NCBI RefSeq assembly: GCF_040499845.1
Contig: NZ_CP159342.1
Location: 2,294,001-2,358,000, forward strand
Length of the DNA stretch: 64,000 nucleotides
Source: Micromonospora sp. CCTCC AA 2012012
GTDB lineage: Bacteria > Actinomycetota > Actinomycetes > Mycobacteriales > Micromonosporaceae
Direction: 5' to 3'
Part shown: one piece after another, positions 17,114 to 29,106 of the stretch
How the letters are laid out: each line of letters opens with the position of its first letter
How positions within the stretch are numbered: the first letter of the stretch is position 1
The notes under the pieces: model-generated
Told to the model about the DNA's origin: nothing
The model's input: only the letters and a program-made list of their open reading frames with translations
Database searches by the model: none
Made by a program: the position numbers and the translations under genes

Positions 17114-17545
17114 TCAGCGGTCCCGGTGGAGCCGGGCGGCCACGTCATCCATGGCCTGGCTGAACATCGCCATCCGCCGCGCGGACGGCTCCCGTACCCC
17201 GCCCAACCGCGCCGCCAGGGCGTCGACGTCGGCCCGCGCGGACTCACTGACCCGCTCGTCGAGCTCGGCGAGGGCGGCGTTGACGGCGCCCACCACGTGG
17301 TCGCAGACCGCCTCGCTGCCCTGCCGCAGCAGCTCCGGGTCGACGGTGAGCGAGGCCAACCGGCCACCCTGGACGACGGTGGCCGTCACCCGCCCGTCGG
17401 CGGCGGTCCCCTCCGCCCGCAGCAGGGCCACGGCGTCGCCGTCGGCCGGCTCCACCGCCTGCGACCGCAGCATCGCGAGCATCTGCTGTGTGCTGGTGAG
17501 CAGGTCGTCGAGGGTCGCGGCAGGGGTGATCGGTTCGTTGGTCAT
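17114..17545 (-). CDS. YbaB/EbfC-like nucleoid-associated family protein
   Basis: 143 residues from ATG 17545. An N-terminal helix (LDDLLTSTQQMLAMLRSQ) is followed by a short beta-sheet (GRVTATVVQGGRLASLTVDP) and a long C-terminal helix pair (GSEAVCDHVVGAVNAALAEL). That helix-sheet-helix order is the YbaB/EbfC fold, a small dimeric DNA-binding family. It is longer than the roughly 105-residue housekeeping YbaB and lacks dnaX/recR neighbours, so it belongs to the divergent actinobacterial paralogues, some of which sit near secretion systems. It lies 61 bases downstream of the radical SAM gene in the same direction. Confidence 0.7.
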   Translation of the reverse strand: MTNEPITPAATLDDLLTSTQQMLAMLRSQAVEPADGDAVALLRAEGTAADGRVTATVVQGGRLASLTVDPELLRQGSEAVCDHVVGAVNAALAELDERVSESARADVDALAARLGGVREPSARRMAMFSQAMDDVAARLHRDR

Positions 17546-17606
17546 AGCCGCGCTTTCTTCACGTCCGGGCCGAGCAGGCTGACGATAGCAACCGGGGCGA
17601 CGCGGC

Positions 17607-18620
17607 TCAGAAGGTGCGCCGGTAGAGCGAGCAGCCGCGGCACACCGAGGGGGGCGTCTCGCCGGCGAGGCGGCGCCGGAACCGGCGGTACTCCTCGCCG
17701 TGCCAGATCTCCGGGAACGACCGCTCGTCCAGCGAGCCCAGCCGCACCCGGTCGTCGCCCATCACCATGCAGCACGGTTGCACCACGCCGGCGCTGGTCA
17801 CGTACGCCGCGTCCCAGGGCCACGAGCAGCCCGGGCCGGCGGTGCGCGGGGCGGCCGGCGCCGCACCGGGGTGCGGCAGCCGCAGGCGTACGCCGGTCTC
17901 CCGCGCCACCGCGGCGGCCTCGCCGAACAGCGCGGCGGCCCGGTCGGTGTCCACCCCGGCCCAGAGCGCCTGGTCGGCGGTGAACTCGCGGATCTCGGCG
18001 TAGCGGCCGGCCGGGTCGGCGTCGGAGAAGCTGTGCGACAGGTTCTGCACGTGCAGCTCGTCCACCCCGATCCGGCCGAGCAGGCGGACCAGCTCGGGCA
18101 GCTCCGCGACGGTGTCGCGCATGGCGACGAAGACCACCCGGATCCAGGGGGTGGCGCTGCCCGCCGCCCGCTTCGCCTCGACCAGGCCGGCGAGGTTGGC
18201 CACCACGACGTCGAAGTTCGCGCCGTCGCGGACCCGCTCGTACGCCGCCGCCCGGGCGCCGTCGAGCGAGACGTGCAGCCAGTCGACCCCGCTGGCGACC
18301 AGTTCCTCGGCGCGGCGCCGGTGCAGCAGGGTGGCGTTGGTGTTGAAGCCGACCGTGATGCCCCGGCCCACCGCCGTGTCGATCATGTCGGCCAGGTACG
18401 GCGACAGCAGCGGCTCGCCGAGCCCCTGGAGGGTCAGCCGGCGCAGCCCCGGCACGTCGGCCACGATGCGGTCGAAGAGTTCCGGGGCCATCGCCCCGGC
18501 CAGCTTGTTCACCGGCGGTCGGTAGCGGACCAGGCACATCAGGCAGCGCAGGTTGCACGCCGAGGTGATCTCCAACTGGAGGTGCGTCGGCAGCGGCGGA
18601 TCCTCGACGACGGTCGACAT
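17607..18620 (-). CDS. Radical SAM protein with SPASM-like C-terminus
   Basis: 337 residues from ATG 18620. The [4Fe-4S] cluster motif CNLRCLMC (CxxxCxxC) follows LQLEITSA near residue 20. The TIM-barrel core continues with LQGLGEPLLSPYL, GFNTNATLL and WLHVSLDGA. The C-terminal part has Cys residues in the order of a SPASM domain (GCSWPWDAAYVTSAGVVQPC, then CMV, and CRGCSLYRR), which would hold extra clusters. Such enzymes modify peptides or small substrates through a 5'-deoxyadenosyl radical. No precursor peptide gene is seen next to it, so the substrate is unknown. Confidence 0.9.
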   Translation of the reverse strand: MSTVVEDPPLPTHLQLEITSACNLRCLMCLVRYRPPVNKLAGAMAPELFDRIVADVPGLRRLTLQGLGEPLLSPYLADMIDTAVGRGITVGFNTNATLLHRRRAEELVASGVDWLHVSLDGARAAAYERVRDGANFDVVVANLAGLVEAKRAAGSATPWIRVVFVAMRDTVAELPELVRLLGRIGVDELHVQNLSHSFSDADPAGRYAEIREFTADQALWAGVDTDRAAALFGEAAAVARETGVRLRLPHPGAAPAAPRTAGPGCSWPWDAAYVTSAGVVQPCCMVMGDDRVRLGSLDERSFPEIWHGEEYRRFRRRLAGETPPSVCRGCSLYRRTF

Positions 18621-18683
18621 GCCCCCGAATGCCCTGATCCGGCCCCCGCAAACCCGACGTCACCCTCCGGGCCGGCTACGACG

Positions 18684-18716
18684 GAACGCCCGGCCGGTGG
18701 ACCCGGCCGGGCGTTC
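18684..18716 (-). terminator. Hairpin terminator of the rpf-like gene
   Basis: Perfect 14-base arms GAACGCCCGGCCGG (18684-18697) and CCGGCCGGGCGTTC (18703-18716) with a five-base loop, 36 bases past the stop of the gene at 18753. It lies between that gene and the radical SAM start. Confidence 0.8.
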
Positions 18717-18752
18717 GTGGTCGATCGGCACCGGGCGGACCCGGTACGCCGA

Positions 18753-19691
<939 letters not shown>

Positions 19692-19781
19692 TCACCCGGC
19701 TGAGCGACGGCACGACATCTCGAGTTGCGGGGTGCGGAAGCGTGCCTTACAAGCTCCCGCTCGGACAGTCCACGCGTGTCG

Positions 19782-21605
19782 TCAGTAGGTCAGGCCGAAG
19801 CCCTGAGGGAAGAGTGGGACCTGGCCGTCGCCGGCGTTGATGGGCTGCTGGCTGACCGAGTTCATCCAGGTCATCGGCAGTTTTCCGGTCGGCGCGGCAC
19901 CGAAGAGCACGTCGGCCACCCCGGCGCCCTCGGTGCCGGGCAACCAGGACGCCAGCAGCGCGTCCCAGCGGGGCAGCTCGGTGGCGACGTCCAGTGGACG
20001 GCCGGACACCAGCACCACGACAACCGGCACGCCCGCGTTGCGCAGCGTCGAGATCGTCCGCAGGTCGTCCCGGTCCAGGCTCATACTGCCGGTCCGGTCG
20101 CCCCGCCCCTCGGCGTACGGCGTCTCGCCGACCACCGCGATCGCGGCCCGGTAGCTGCGGTCGATGCCGGTGCCGCGCTGGTTGTAGGTGACGGTCGTGG
20201 TCGGACCGACCGCCGCGCGAATGCCCTGCAGGATGGTGGTGCCGGGGGTGATCGCGCCGGACGAGCCCTGCCAGGAGATGGTCCAGCCGCCGCTGGAGTT
20301 GCCGATGTCGTCGGCGTTCTTGCCGGCCACGAAGATCTTGTTGTTGTCCCGGGCCAGCGGCAGCACACCGCCGGCGTTCTTCAGCAGCACCTGGGACTCC
20401 CGCACGGCCTGCCGGGCCAGCGCCCGATGGGCGGCGTCGCCCACCGTCGCGGTCCAGCTCCGGTCGGTGTACGGCCGCTCGAAGAGGCCCAGCTCGAACT
20501 TCTTGGTGAGGATGCGCCGGTTCGCGTCGTCGATCCGGCTCAGCGGGACGTGGCCGTTCTGCACCTCGGCGCGGAGCGTGCTGAGGAACGTCTTCCAGGC
20601 GGTCGGCACCATCACCATGTCGATGCCGGCGTTGATCGCGACGGTGACCTCGGCGGCGGTGAAGCCGGCGGCGCCGTCGATCTGGTCGATGCCGTTCCAG
20701 TCCGAGACGACGAAGCCGGAGAAGCCGAGTTCGCCCTTGAGGACGCTGGTGATCAGGTACTGGTTGCCGTGCATCCTGACGCCGTTCCAGCTGCTGTAGG
20801 AGATCATCACCGAGCCGACCCCGCGCTGCACGGCGGCCTGGAACGGCGGCAGGTGGACGGCCCGCAGGTCGGCCTCGCTGAGCCGGGTGTCGCCCTGGTC
20901 GACACCGCCAGTGGTGCCACCGTCGCCGACGTAGTGCTTGGCGGTGGCGAGCACCGAGGTCGGCCCGCCGAGGGTGCTGCCCTGCAGGCCGGTGACCAGT
21001 GTGGACATGCTCGACGGCAGGTCCGGGGTCTCCCCGAACGACTCGTAGGTGCGGCCCCACCGGTCGTTGCGGGCCACGCAGAGGCAGGGGGCGAAGTCCC
21101 AGTCGACGCCGGTGCCGCTGACCTCCTCGGCCACCGCCTGCCCGATCTGCTGCACCAGGGCGGGGTCGCGGGTCGCGCCGAGGCCGATGTTGTGCGGGAA
21201 GATCGTCGCGCCGTGGACGTTGTTGTGCCCGTGCACGGCGTCCACTCCGTAGATCATCGGGATGGCCAGGGGCGTGGCGAGGGCGGCGCGCTGGAAGCCG
21301 TCGTACATGTCGGCCCAGGCGGTGGCGGTGTTGGGCGTGGGCGCGGAGCCGCCGCCGGAGAGCAGCGAGCCGAGCCGGTAGGTGGTGAGGTCGGCGGCGG
21401 TCACCGAGCCGCGCTCGGCCTGGGTCATCTGGCCGAGCTTCTCGTCCAGGGTCATCCGGGAGAGCAGGTCGGCGACGCGGGTCGCGACGGGCAGGGTCGG
21501 ATCCTGGTAGGGCAGCCCGGCGGCGGTGGCCGGCGCGGGCGCGACCAGGGCGGTGACCGCGACGAGGAGGCCGACGATTGCGAGGGGGCGGTGGCGACGG
21601 ATCAC
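19782..21605 (-). CDS. Secreted glycoside hydrolase family 3 (beta-glucosidase-like)
   Basis: 607 residues from GTG 21605 with AAGGAG upstream. A signal peptide (LAIVGLLVAVTALVAPAPAT) is followed by the GH3 barrel: MTLDEKLGQMTQAERG, IPMIYGVDAVHGHNN, and GFSGFVVSDWNGID, where the Asp of SDW is the expected nucleophile. The second, alpha/beta sandwich domain runs from ESQVLLKNAGGVLPLA to the end. There is no fibronectin or binding module. It should release glucose or another sugar from the end of beta-linked oligosaccharides outside the cell. A second, larger GH3 of the same type lies at 34918, and the regions upstream of both share a GGTTCCGGAAC motif. Confidence 0.92.
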   Translation of the reverse strand: MIRRHRPLAIVGLLVAVTALVAPAPATAAGLPYQDPTLPVATRVADLLSRMTLDEKLGQMTQAERGSVTAADLTTYRLGSLLSGGGSAPTPNTATAWADMYDGFQRAALATPLAIPMIYGVDAVHGHNNVHGATIFPHNIGLGATRDPALVQQIGQAVAEEVSGTGVDWDFAPCLCVARNDRWGRTYESFGETPDLPSSMSTLVTGLQGSTLGGPTSVLATAKHYVGDGGTTGGVDQGDTRLSEADLRAVHLPPFQAAVQRGVGSVMISYSSWNGVRMHGNQYLITSVLKGELGFSGFVVSDWNGIDQIDGAAGFTAAEVTVAINAGIDMVMVPTAWKTFLSTLRAEVQNGHVPLSRIDDANRRILTKKFELGLFERPYTDRSWTATVGDAAHRALARQAVRESQVLLKNAGGVLPLARDNNKIFVAGKNADDIGNSSGGWTISWQGSSGAITPGTTILQGIRAAVGPTTTVTYNQRGTGIDRSYRAAIAVVGETPYAEGRGDRTGSMSLDRDDLRTISTLRNAGVPVVVVLVSGRPLDVATELPRWDALLASWLPGTEGAGVADVLFGAAPTGKLPMTWMNSVSQQPINAGDGQVPLFPQGFGLTY

Positions 21606-21683
21606 GGATCGCTCCTTCCGGAGGAACGCTGAGGCCGTTCACCGGCACCCTATGCCAGCTTGCATCGACTGGGAACGATGCGC

Positions 21684-21697
21684 CGGTTCCGGAACCG
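21684..21697. promoter_or_regulatory. 14-base palindrome upstream of the GH3 gene
   Basis: CGGTTCCGGAACCG is a perfect palindrome 79-92 bases before the GTG of the GH3 gene. Its core GGTTCCGGAAC recurs at 37667-37677 upstream of the other GH3 gene, so it may be an operator shared by the two. No regulator is identified. Confidence 0.45.
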
Positions 21698-21723
21698 CCG
21701 GGCGGTTCGGCGACCGCCGGCGG

Positions 21724-24417
21724 TCACACCCCCGTCAGGTCCAGGTCGGACAGCTCGGCGCGGGACACCACGCCGAGCTTCGGGTACGCCTTGTAGAGGT
21801 GATAGCCGACCGTGCGGGCGGAGAGGAACAGCCGCGTCGCGATGTCCTTGTTGGACAGGCCGCTGGCGGCGAGCGTGACGATCTGCAGCTCCTGCGGGGT
21901 GAGCCGGGCGGCGAGACCGGTCGGGCGGCTCGGCGCCGGGGTGCCGGCGGCAGCCAGCTCGGTACGGGTCCGCGCCGCCCACGGCGTCGCCCCCACCTTC
22001 TCGAAGCCGTCCAGCGCGGCGGCCAGATACGTCCGTGCCTCCGCCCGACGGCGACCCCGGCGCAGCCACTCCCCGTACAGCAGCGCCGTGCGGGCCTCGT
22101 CGAACGGCCGGTTGAGCCGGCGGTACGCCGACAGCGCCGCGGCGTACGACTCGCCGGCCGTCTCGTCCGGGCCGAGCAGCGCCCGACAGCGCAGCACGAC
22201 CGCGTCGATCCACGGCTGTCGCGCGTGCGCGGCCCAGCGCTCGTACTGGCGGAACGCCTCGACCGCCGCCTCCGGCCGGCCGGTCCGGACCGCCGCCTCG
22301 ACCAGGTCCGGGGTGCTGCGGGTGGCCGAGACGTGGAACCGGGCCCGGCCGTCGGCCAGCGGTGTCAGCCAGGTCAACGCCGACCCGGCGCGCCCCTGAC
22401 CGAGTTCCAGCAGGCCGAGCGCCGCGTACACCCAGGGCACCTGCCAGGCCGGATCGCCGCCCGCGACGCGGGCGAGCGCCTCGTCGGTGATCCGCCGGCA
22501 CTCGTCCTCGTCACCGGCCACCGCGCTCAGGTACGCCAGCGGCTCACCGAGCCGGTCGATCCACTGGCGCTGGTCGGTGTCCCGGGCGATCGCCAGGGCC
22601 TCCTGCGTCGCCGCGGTCGCCTGGGCCGGCCAGCCCGCGAACTGCCAACCGCACGCCAGGTAGAACAACGCCTGCGGCAGCCAACCCACCCGGCCCTGGC
22701 GGCGGGCCCGGTCCACCTGCTCCTCGGCCAACTCGACGGTGACCGTCTCCTGCCCGAGGATCAGCCCGAGCCCCGCGACGAGGATCGCGACACCCGGCTC
22801 GTCCGCCGCCGTCCGGGCCACCTCGATCATCGCCCCGGGTGCCGCCCAGTCGACGCCGTCGCCGTCGTCGGTCACGCCGACGATCGGGGTGACGGCGTGC
22901 ATCGACAGCCGGGCCAGCGGGGTCAGCGGATCGTCGGGCACCAGCGCCGCCCGTAACCGCGCCACCGACTCCGACAGCTCCCGCTCCCCCGCGTACCAGC
23001 CGACGTGCAGCGCCTCCACGAGCAGGCTCAGCGCCAGGTGCCGGTCGGTGGCGGCCACCCGGGTGGCGCCGCGCAGCAGCCGCCCGTGCGCCGACGGCAG
23101 CGCCCCGCGCCAGAAGTCCGCTGCGGCCCGCACCGCGGTCAGCCGGGCCGCCAGCACCGGATCGTCGGCGCCGGGGCGCTCGGCTCGGGCGGCGAGGGCG
23201 TCGGAGCGGTCTAGGTCGCCCGCCTCGGCGGCGGCCTCGGCGGCGAGCGTGAGCCGCCGCAGGTGGGCGGCGGGGTCCGCGGAGAGCTGCGCGGCCCGCT
23301 CGTACGCGGCGGCCGCGGCGGCGTGCCCGCTGCGCTCACCGGCCCACGCCGCGGTGCGCTCCAGCTCGGCGGCGACCCGCTCGTCGGTGCCGGTGGTCGC
23401 CGACGCCAGGTGCCAGGCGCGACGATCGGCGTCGCCCGGCCGGTCCAGCGCGGCGGCCAGCGCGTCGTGAACGGCGATCCGCCGCCCGGGGGGCGTCCCG
23501 TGCCACACCGCGGCGCGGACCAGGGGATGCCGGAACGTCACCGTGCCGTCCGCGGTCACCAGCCCGGCCCGGACCGCGACGTCCAGGTCGGTGCCGTCGG
23601 CGCCCAGCTTGCCGGCCGCGCGCAGCAGCACACCCAGGTCGCCGGTGTCGTCGGCGGCGACCACCTCCAGCATGGCGCGCACACCGTCGGGCAACGTGCG
23701 CACCCGGGCCTGGAACGCGTCCCGCAGCCGGTCGGGCAGCGCCGCCCCGGCGGACGCCGCCACCGCCGGCAGCTCGATCAGCGCCAACGGATTACCGACG
23801 GCGTCGGCGAGCACCCGGTAGCGCGTGCCGGCGTCCAGGTCGGCGGCGTGCGCGGCCAGCAGCGCCGCCGCGGCGGACGGGTCCAGCCCGCCCAGCGGCA
23901 GCTCGGGCACGCCGGGCGCCGGAAAGCCGTCCGGACGGGCGGCGAAGAGCAGGCCGACCGGCTCGGCGCCGAGCCGGCGCGCCGCGAACAGCAGGGCGTC
24001 GGCGGACGCGCGGTCCAGCCACTGGGCGTCGTCCACGACGGCCAGCAGCGGACCGTCGTCGGCCAGCTCGGACAGCAGCGACAGCACCGCGAGGCCGACC
24101 AGGAACCGGTCCGGCGCACCCGCCTCGGCCAGCCCCAACGCCCCGCGTAACGCCTCGGCCTGCACCGGTGGCACCGCGTCGAGCCGGTCCAGCACCGGGT
24201 GCAGCAGCAGGTGCAGGCCCGCGAACGGCAGCTCGGCCTCGGACTCGACGCCGACCCCGCCCAGCACCCGCAGCCCGGACGTGTCGGCGTGCGCGAGCAA
24301 CGCCGTCTTGCCGATGCCCGGTTCACCGCGGACCACCAGCGCGGCGCTGCCACCGGACCGGACGGTGTCCAGCACCCTGCTCAGCACCGCCGACTCCGCG
24401 TCCCGCCCGTACAGCAT
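21724..24417 (-). CDS. LuxR-family large ATP-binding (LAL/MalT-like) transcription regulator
   Basis: 897 residues from ATG 24417. It opens with LYGRDAESAVLSRVLD, and a Walker A motif GEPGIGKT lies near residue 31-38, with a Walker B strand LLAVVDDAQWLDR. The middle is a long helical, TPR-like region rich in Ala and Arg. The C-terminus is a LuxR-type helix-turn-helix: LTPQELQIVTLAASGLSNKD, then IATRLFLSARTVGYHLYKAY. LAL regulators are ATP-driven activators. It is divergent from the SnoaL/MFS pair, 112 bases away, and is the likely regulator of that pair. Confidence 0.93.
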   Translation of the reverse strand: MLYGRDAESAVLSRVLDTVRSGGSAALVVRGEPGIGKTALLAHADTSGLRVLGGVGVESEAELPFAGLHLLLHPVLDRLDAVPPVQAEALRGALGLAEAGAPDRFLVGLAVLSLLSELADDGPLLAVVDDAQWLDRASADALLFAARRLGAEPVGLLFAARPDGFPAPGVPELPLGGLDPSAAAALLAAHAADLDAGTRYRVLADAVGNPLALIELPAVAASAGAALPDRLRDAFQARVRTLPDGVRAMLEVVAADDTGDLGVLLRAAGKLGADGTDLDVAVRAGLVTADGTVTFRHPLVRAAVWHGTPPGRRIAVHDALAAALDRPGDADRRAWHLASATTGTDERVAAELERTAAWAGERSGHAAAAAAYERAAQLSADPAAHLRRLTLAAEAAAEAGDLDRSDALAARAERPGADDPVLAARLTAVRAAADFWRGALPSAHGRLLRGATRVAATDRHLALSLLVEALHVGWYAGERELSESVARLRAALVPDDPLTPLARLSMHAVTPIVGVTDDGDGVDWAAPGAMIEVARTAADEPGVAILVAGLGLILGQETVTVELAEEQVDRARRQGRVGWLPQALFYLACGWQFAGWPAQATAATQEALAIARDTDQRQWIDRLGEPLAYLSAVAGDEDECRRITDEALARVAGGDPAWQVPWVYAALGLLELGQGRAGSALTWLTPLADGRARFHVSATRSTPDLVEAAVRTGRPEAAVEAFRQYERWAAHARQPWIDAVVLRCRALLGPDETAGESYAAALSAYRRLNRPFDEARTALLYGEWLRRGRRRAEARTYLAAALDGFEKVGATPWAARTRTELAAAGTPAPSRPTGLAARLTPQELQIVTLAASGLSNKDIATRLFLSARTVGYHLYKAYPKLGVVSRAELSDLDLTGV

Positions 24418-24529
24418 GGCGAGAGGTTACCGACGCGCGCCGACAGAAGTACTGATGCGCGACAGATTTCGGGACCGGCGCCGCGCCATAGCGTTTCCGG
24501 CATCGGAGAAACGAGCGGGAGGAACCCCC

Positions 24530-24877
24530 ATGAAGGTCATCGACCGGTACATCGAGAGCTGGAACGAGACGGAGCCGGCGCAGCGGCGGCTGCTGATCGA
24601 CGAGGTGTGGGCCGAGGACGGCCGCTACACCGACCCGCTGGCGGTCGTCGAGGGCCGGGACGCGATCGCCGCGCTGATCGGTGCCGTGCAGGGGCAGTTC
24701 CCGGGCCTGCGGTTCAGCCTCGGCCCGGTGGACGCCCACCACGACATCGCCCGGTTCACCTGGGCCCTCGGCGCGCCCGGCGCGGAGCCGCTCGTCGTCG
24801 GCTTCGACGTCGCGGTCTTCGCCGAGGACGGCCGGATCGCCCGGGTGCACGGCTTCCTCGACAAGGTCCCGGCATGA
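24530..24877 (+). CDS. SnoaL-like (NTF2 fold) small protein
   Basis: 115 residues from ATG 24530 with GGGAGGA about seven bases before it. VIDRYIESWNETEPAQRRLL, DEVWAEDGRYTDPLAVVEGR, DAIAALIGAVQGQFPGLRF and IARFTWALGAPG follow the SnoaL/NTF2-like pattern, a cone-shaped fold used for cyclases, isomerases and hydrolases or simple ligand binding. Its stop overlaps the ATG of the MFS gene (ATGA at 24874), so the two are translationally coupled. It may handle the compound that the pump exports; this is context only. Confidence 0.85.
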   Translation: MKVIDRYIESWNETEPAQRRLLIDEVWAEDGRYTDPLAVVEGRDAIAALIGAVQGQFPGLRFSLGPVDAHHDIARFTWALGAPGAEPLVVGFDVAVFAEDGRIARVHGFLDKVPA

Positions 24878-26280
24878 CGACCCTGCAGGAGCGGGCCACC
24901 GGCACCATCGCCGCGCCGCCCGCCACCCCGGTACGGGCCGAGACCGGCTGGGGCGCCCTGCTGGTGCTGCTGACCGGCACGTTCGTCACGCTGCTGGACT
25001 TCTTCATCGTCAACGTGGCCATCCCGTCGATCCAGGTGGACCTGCGGGCCGGTCCCTCGGCGGTGCAGTGGGTGGTCGCCGCGTTCGGGCTGGCGCTGGC
25101 CGCCGGACTGATCACCGGTGGCCGGCTGGGCGACCTGTACGGCCGACGCCGGCTGTACGCGTCCGGCCTCGGCCTGTTCACCCTCGCCTCGGCGGCGTGC
25201 GGGCTGGCGCCGACCGCGGGCGTGCTGGTCGCCGGCCGGGTCGTGCAGGGTGTCGGCGCCGCGCTGCTGATGCCGCAGGTGCTGGCCATCATCACCACCG
25301 TCTACACCGGTCCCCGGCGGGCCCGCGCGTTCAGCGCGTACGGCGTGGCGGTGGGGCTGGGCGCGGTGTTCGGGCAGCTCATCGGCGGCCTGCTGATCAG
25401 GATGGACATCGCGGGTCTCGGCTGGCGGAGCATCTTCCTGATCAACCTGCCGATCGGCGTGGCGGCCGTCGCGGCCAGCCGGCGCCTGCTGCCCGAGTCG
25501 CGCTCCGCCACCGGCGCCCGCCTCGATCTGCCCGGCACCGTGCTGGTCACGCTCGGCCTGGTCGCCGTCGTGCACCCGCTGGTGGCCGGCGAGCCGGCCG
25601 GCTGGTGCCTGGCGGCCCTGCTGCCGCTCACCGTGTTCGCGCTGCACCAGCGGCGGCTGGCGGCACGCGGTGGCGCACCCCTGGTGCACCCGGGCCTGTT
25701 CGCCGACCGCGCGTACACCGTGGGCGTGCTGGTGAGCCTGGCCTTCCAGCTCACCATGGCGTCGTTCTTCCTGGTGCTGGCGGTCTATCTGCAGGACGGG
25801 CGCGGCCTGTCGGCGCTCGCGTCCGGGGTGCTCTTCGTGCCGCTCGGCGTCGGCTACCTGGTCACGTCGGTGCTGTCGGGCCGGTTGGCCGCCGGGCGGG
25901 GCCGCCGGACGCTGACCGTCGGCACGCTGGTGGTCGCCGCCGGGTACGCCCTGCTCGCGCTCGCCGCACACGACCCGGTCGGCTGGCTGGTGCCGGGCCT
26001 CACGGTGGCCGGCGTCGGGATGGGCCTGGTGGTCGCGCCGCTGCCGTCGATCGTGCTGGCCGGGGTGGCGGCCCGGCACGCGGCGGCGGCCTCCGGGGTG
26101 CTCTCCGCGGCGCAGCAGGCCGGCAACGCGATCGGGGTGGCCCTGATCGGCAGCGTGTTCTTTTCCGCGCTCGGCACCGGCGGCTTCCCGCACGCGTTCA
26201 CGCTCGGCCTGGACGTGCTGGTGGCGCTGGGCGTCGCGGTGGCGCTGCTGGTCCGGCTGCTGCCGCGACACACCGCCTGA
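24874..26280 (+). CDS. MFS drug-efflux transporter, DHA2 (14 TM) type
   Basis: 468 residues. The first membrane helix carries TGTFVTLLDFFIVNVAIPSI, the DHA2 motif D1. Motif A, GGRLGDLYGRRR, follows helix 2, and motif C-like glycines are in helix 5 (GVAVGLGAVFGQLIGGLL). About 14 hydrophobic segments are spread along the protein, as expected for proton-driven drug exporters of the EmrB/QacA group. It is coupled to the SnoaL-like gene and faces the LAL regulator. The exported compound is unknown. Confidence 0.93.
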   Translation: MTTLQERATGTIAAPPATPVRAETGWGALLVLLTGTFVTLLDFFIVNVAIPSIQVDLRAGPSAVQWVVAAFGLALAAGLITGGRLGDLYGRRRLYASGLGLFTLASAACGLAPTAGVLVAGRVVQGVGAALLMPQVLAIITTVYTGPRRARAFSAYGVAVGLGAVFGQLIGGLLIRMDIAGLGWRSIFLINLPIGVAAVAASRRLLPESRSATGARLDLPGTVLVTLGLVAVVHPLVAGEPAGWCLAALLPLTVFALHQRRLAARGGAPLVHPGLFADRAYTVGVLVSLAFQLTMASFFLVLAVYLQDGRGLSALASGVLFVPLGVGYLVTSVLSGRLAAGRGRRTLTVGTLVVAAGYALLALAAHDPVGWLVPGLTVAGVGMGLVVAPLPSIVLAGVAARHAAAASGVLSAAQQAGNAIGVALIGSVFFSALGTGGFPHAFTLGLDVLVALGVAVALLVRLLPRHTA

Positions 26281-26289
26281 CCTGGTCAC

Positions 26290-26323
26290 GCCAACCGGCC
26301 CGGCATCCGCCGGGCCGGTTGGC
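26290..26323. terminator. Bidirectional hairpin terminator between MFS and htpG
   Basis: Perfect 15-base arms GCCAACCGGCCCGGC (26290-26304) and GCCGGGCCGGTTGGC (26309-26323) with a four-base loop, between the convergent stops at 26280 and 26339. Confidence 0.85.
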
Positions 26324-26338
26324 GTGCCGGCGCAGGAG

Positions 26339-28240
<1,902 letters not shown>

Positions 28241-28327
28241 ACCGACTCCCTTCCACCTCTTGCGGGGCCTTCCGGCGGACAGGATACGAGGTGTGCGCAC
28301 CCGGGCAGCAGAGGGTGGCGGATCGAA

Positions 28328-28369
28328 CTGGTCCAACCAGTTGACGAGTTGATGTGCGCGGGCTCACAC
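28328..28369 (+). promoter_or_regulatory. FadR-type operator and promoter of the GntR/AGMO/lysoplasmalogenase operon
   Basis: CTGGTCCAACCAG (28328-28340) is a perfect inverted repeat fitting the FadR-subfamily site TGGT-N3-ACCA. It abuts a -35-like TTGACG (28341-28346); a -10-like CACACT (28364-28369) follows 17 bases later. That would start the transcript at about 28377, right at ATG 28378, which has no ribosome-binding site. The mRNA is thus probably leaderless, and the regulator next to it would repress its own operon. Confidence 0.6.
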
Positions 28370-28377
28370 TGCTGCGC

Positions 28378-29106
28378 ATGGTGTTCCTCCCCGTGCCCCG
28401 CGCCTCGGTCTCCGACCACGTCTTCGGCCAGCTCCGCGACGCCATCGTCAGCGGCCGCTACCGGCCGGAGGAGACCCTGCCCGGCGAGCGCGAGCTGGCC
28501 GCCGCGTTCGCGGTCAACCGGCACGCCGTCCGCGAGGCGCTGCGCCGGTTGCAGCAGCTCGGCCTGGTCCGGGTCAGCCAGGGCGGCGCCACCCGGGTGC
28601 TCGACTGGCGGGTGCACGCCGGGCTGGACCTCGCGCTGTCACTGACCCAGTCGGGAGACGTACTCCCGGTGGAGACGCTGGTCCGCGACATGCTGGAGAT
28701 GCGGGCCTGCATCGGCGTCGACGCGGCCCGGCTCTGCGCCGAGCGCGGCGACCCGGACGTCACGGCCGCCCTGGTCCGGGCCGCCGAGGAGTACGGCGCC
28801 CTCGCGCCCGACCTCGACCGGATGGCGGCGGCCAACATCGCCATCTGGCGGCTGGTCGTGCACGGCAGCGGCAACACCGCCTATCTGCTGGCGTTCAACA
28901 GCCTGGTGGCCGGCACCCTCGCCGTGGGCGACGTGCCGCCCGCCGGCCGGGCCGCCGAACTGCTCGACGTCGCCGGCCACCGCCGGCTCGCCGCCGCCAT
29001 CGCCGCCGGCCAGGGTACGGCCGCCGCCCGGCACGCCCGGGCCCTGCTGACCGCTCCGGTCACCACCCCCACCACCACCCCGTCCGAAAGGGAAGCGCGC
29101 GCATGA
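28378..29106 (+). CDS. GntR-family transcription regulator, FadR subfamily
   Basis: 242 residues from ATG 28378; an in-frame GTG at 28354 is less likely because it lies in the -35/-10 region. The winged helix spans about residues 8-75: VFGQLRDAIVSGRYRPEETL, PGERELAAAFAVNRHAVREA, LRRLQQLGLVRV. The all-helical FCD ligand domain follows (LVRDMLEMRACIGVDAARLC). FadR-type proteins bind acyl or small carboxylate effectors. The operator upstream and the overlapping lipid-cleaving genes suggest that it senses a lipid breakdown product. The next gene begins within its last codons (ATGA at 29103). Confidence 0.92.
   Translation: MVFLPVPRASVSDHVFGQLRDAIVSGRYRPEETLPGERELAAAFAVNRHAVREALRRLQQLGLVRVSQGGATRVLDWRVHAGLDLALSLTQSGDVLPVETLVRDMLEMRACIGVDAARLCAERGDPDVTAALVRAAEEYGALAPDLDRMAAANIAIWRLVVHGSGNTAYLLAFNSLVAGTLAVGDVPPAGRAAELLDVAGHRRLAAAIAAGQGTAAARHARALLTAPVTTPTTTPSEREARA

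Noticed and set aside
24418..24529. GACAGA repeated in the space between the LAL regulator and the SnoaL-like gene as an operator
   Set aside because: Only six bases are shared, which is expected by chance in a 112-base region.
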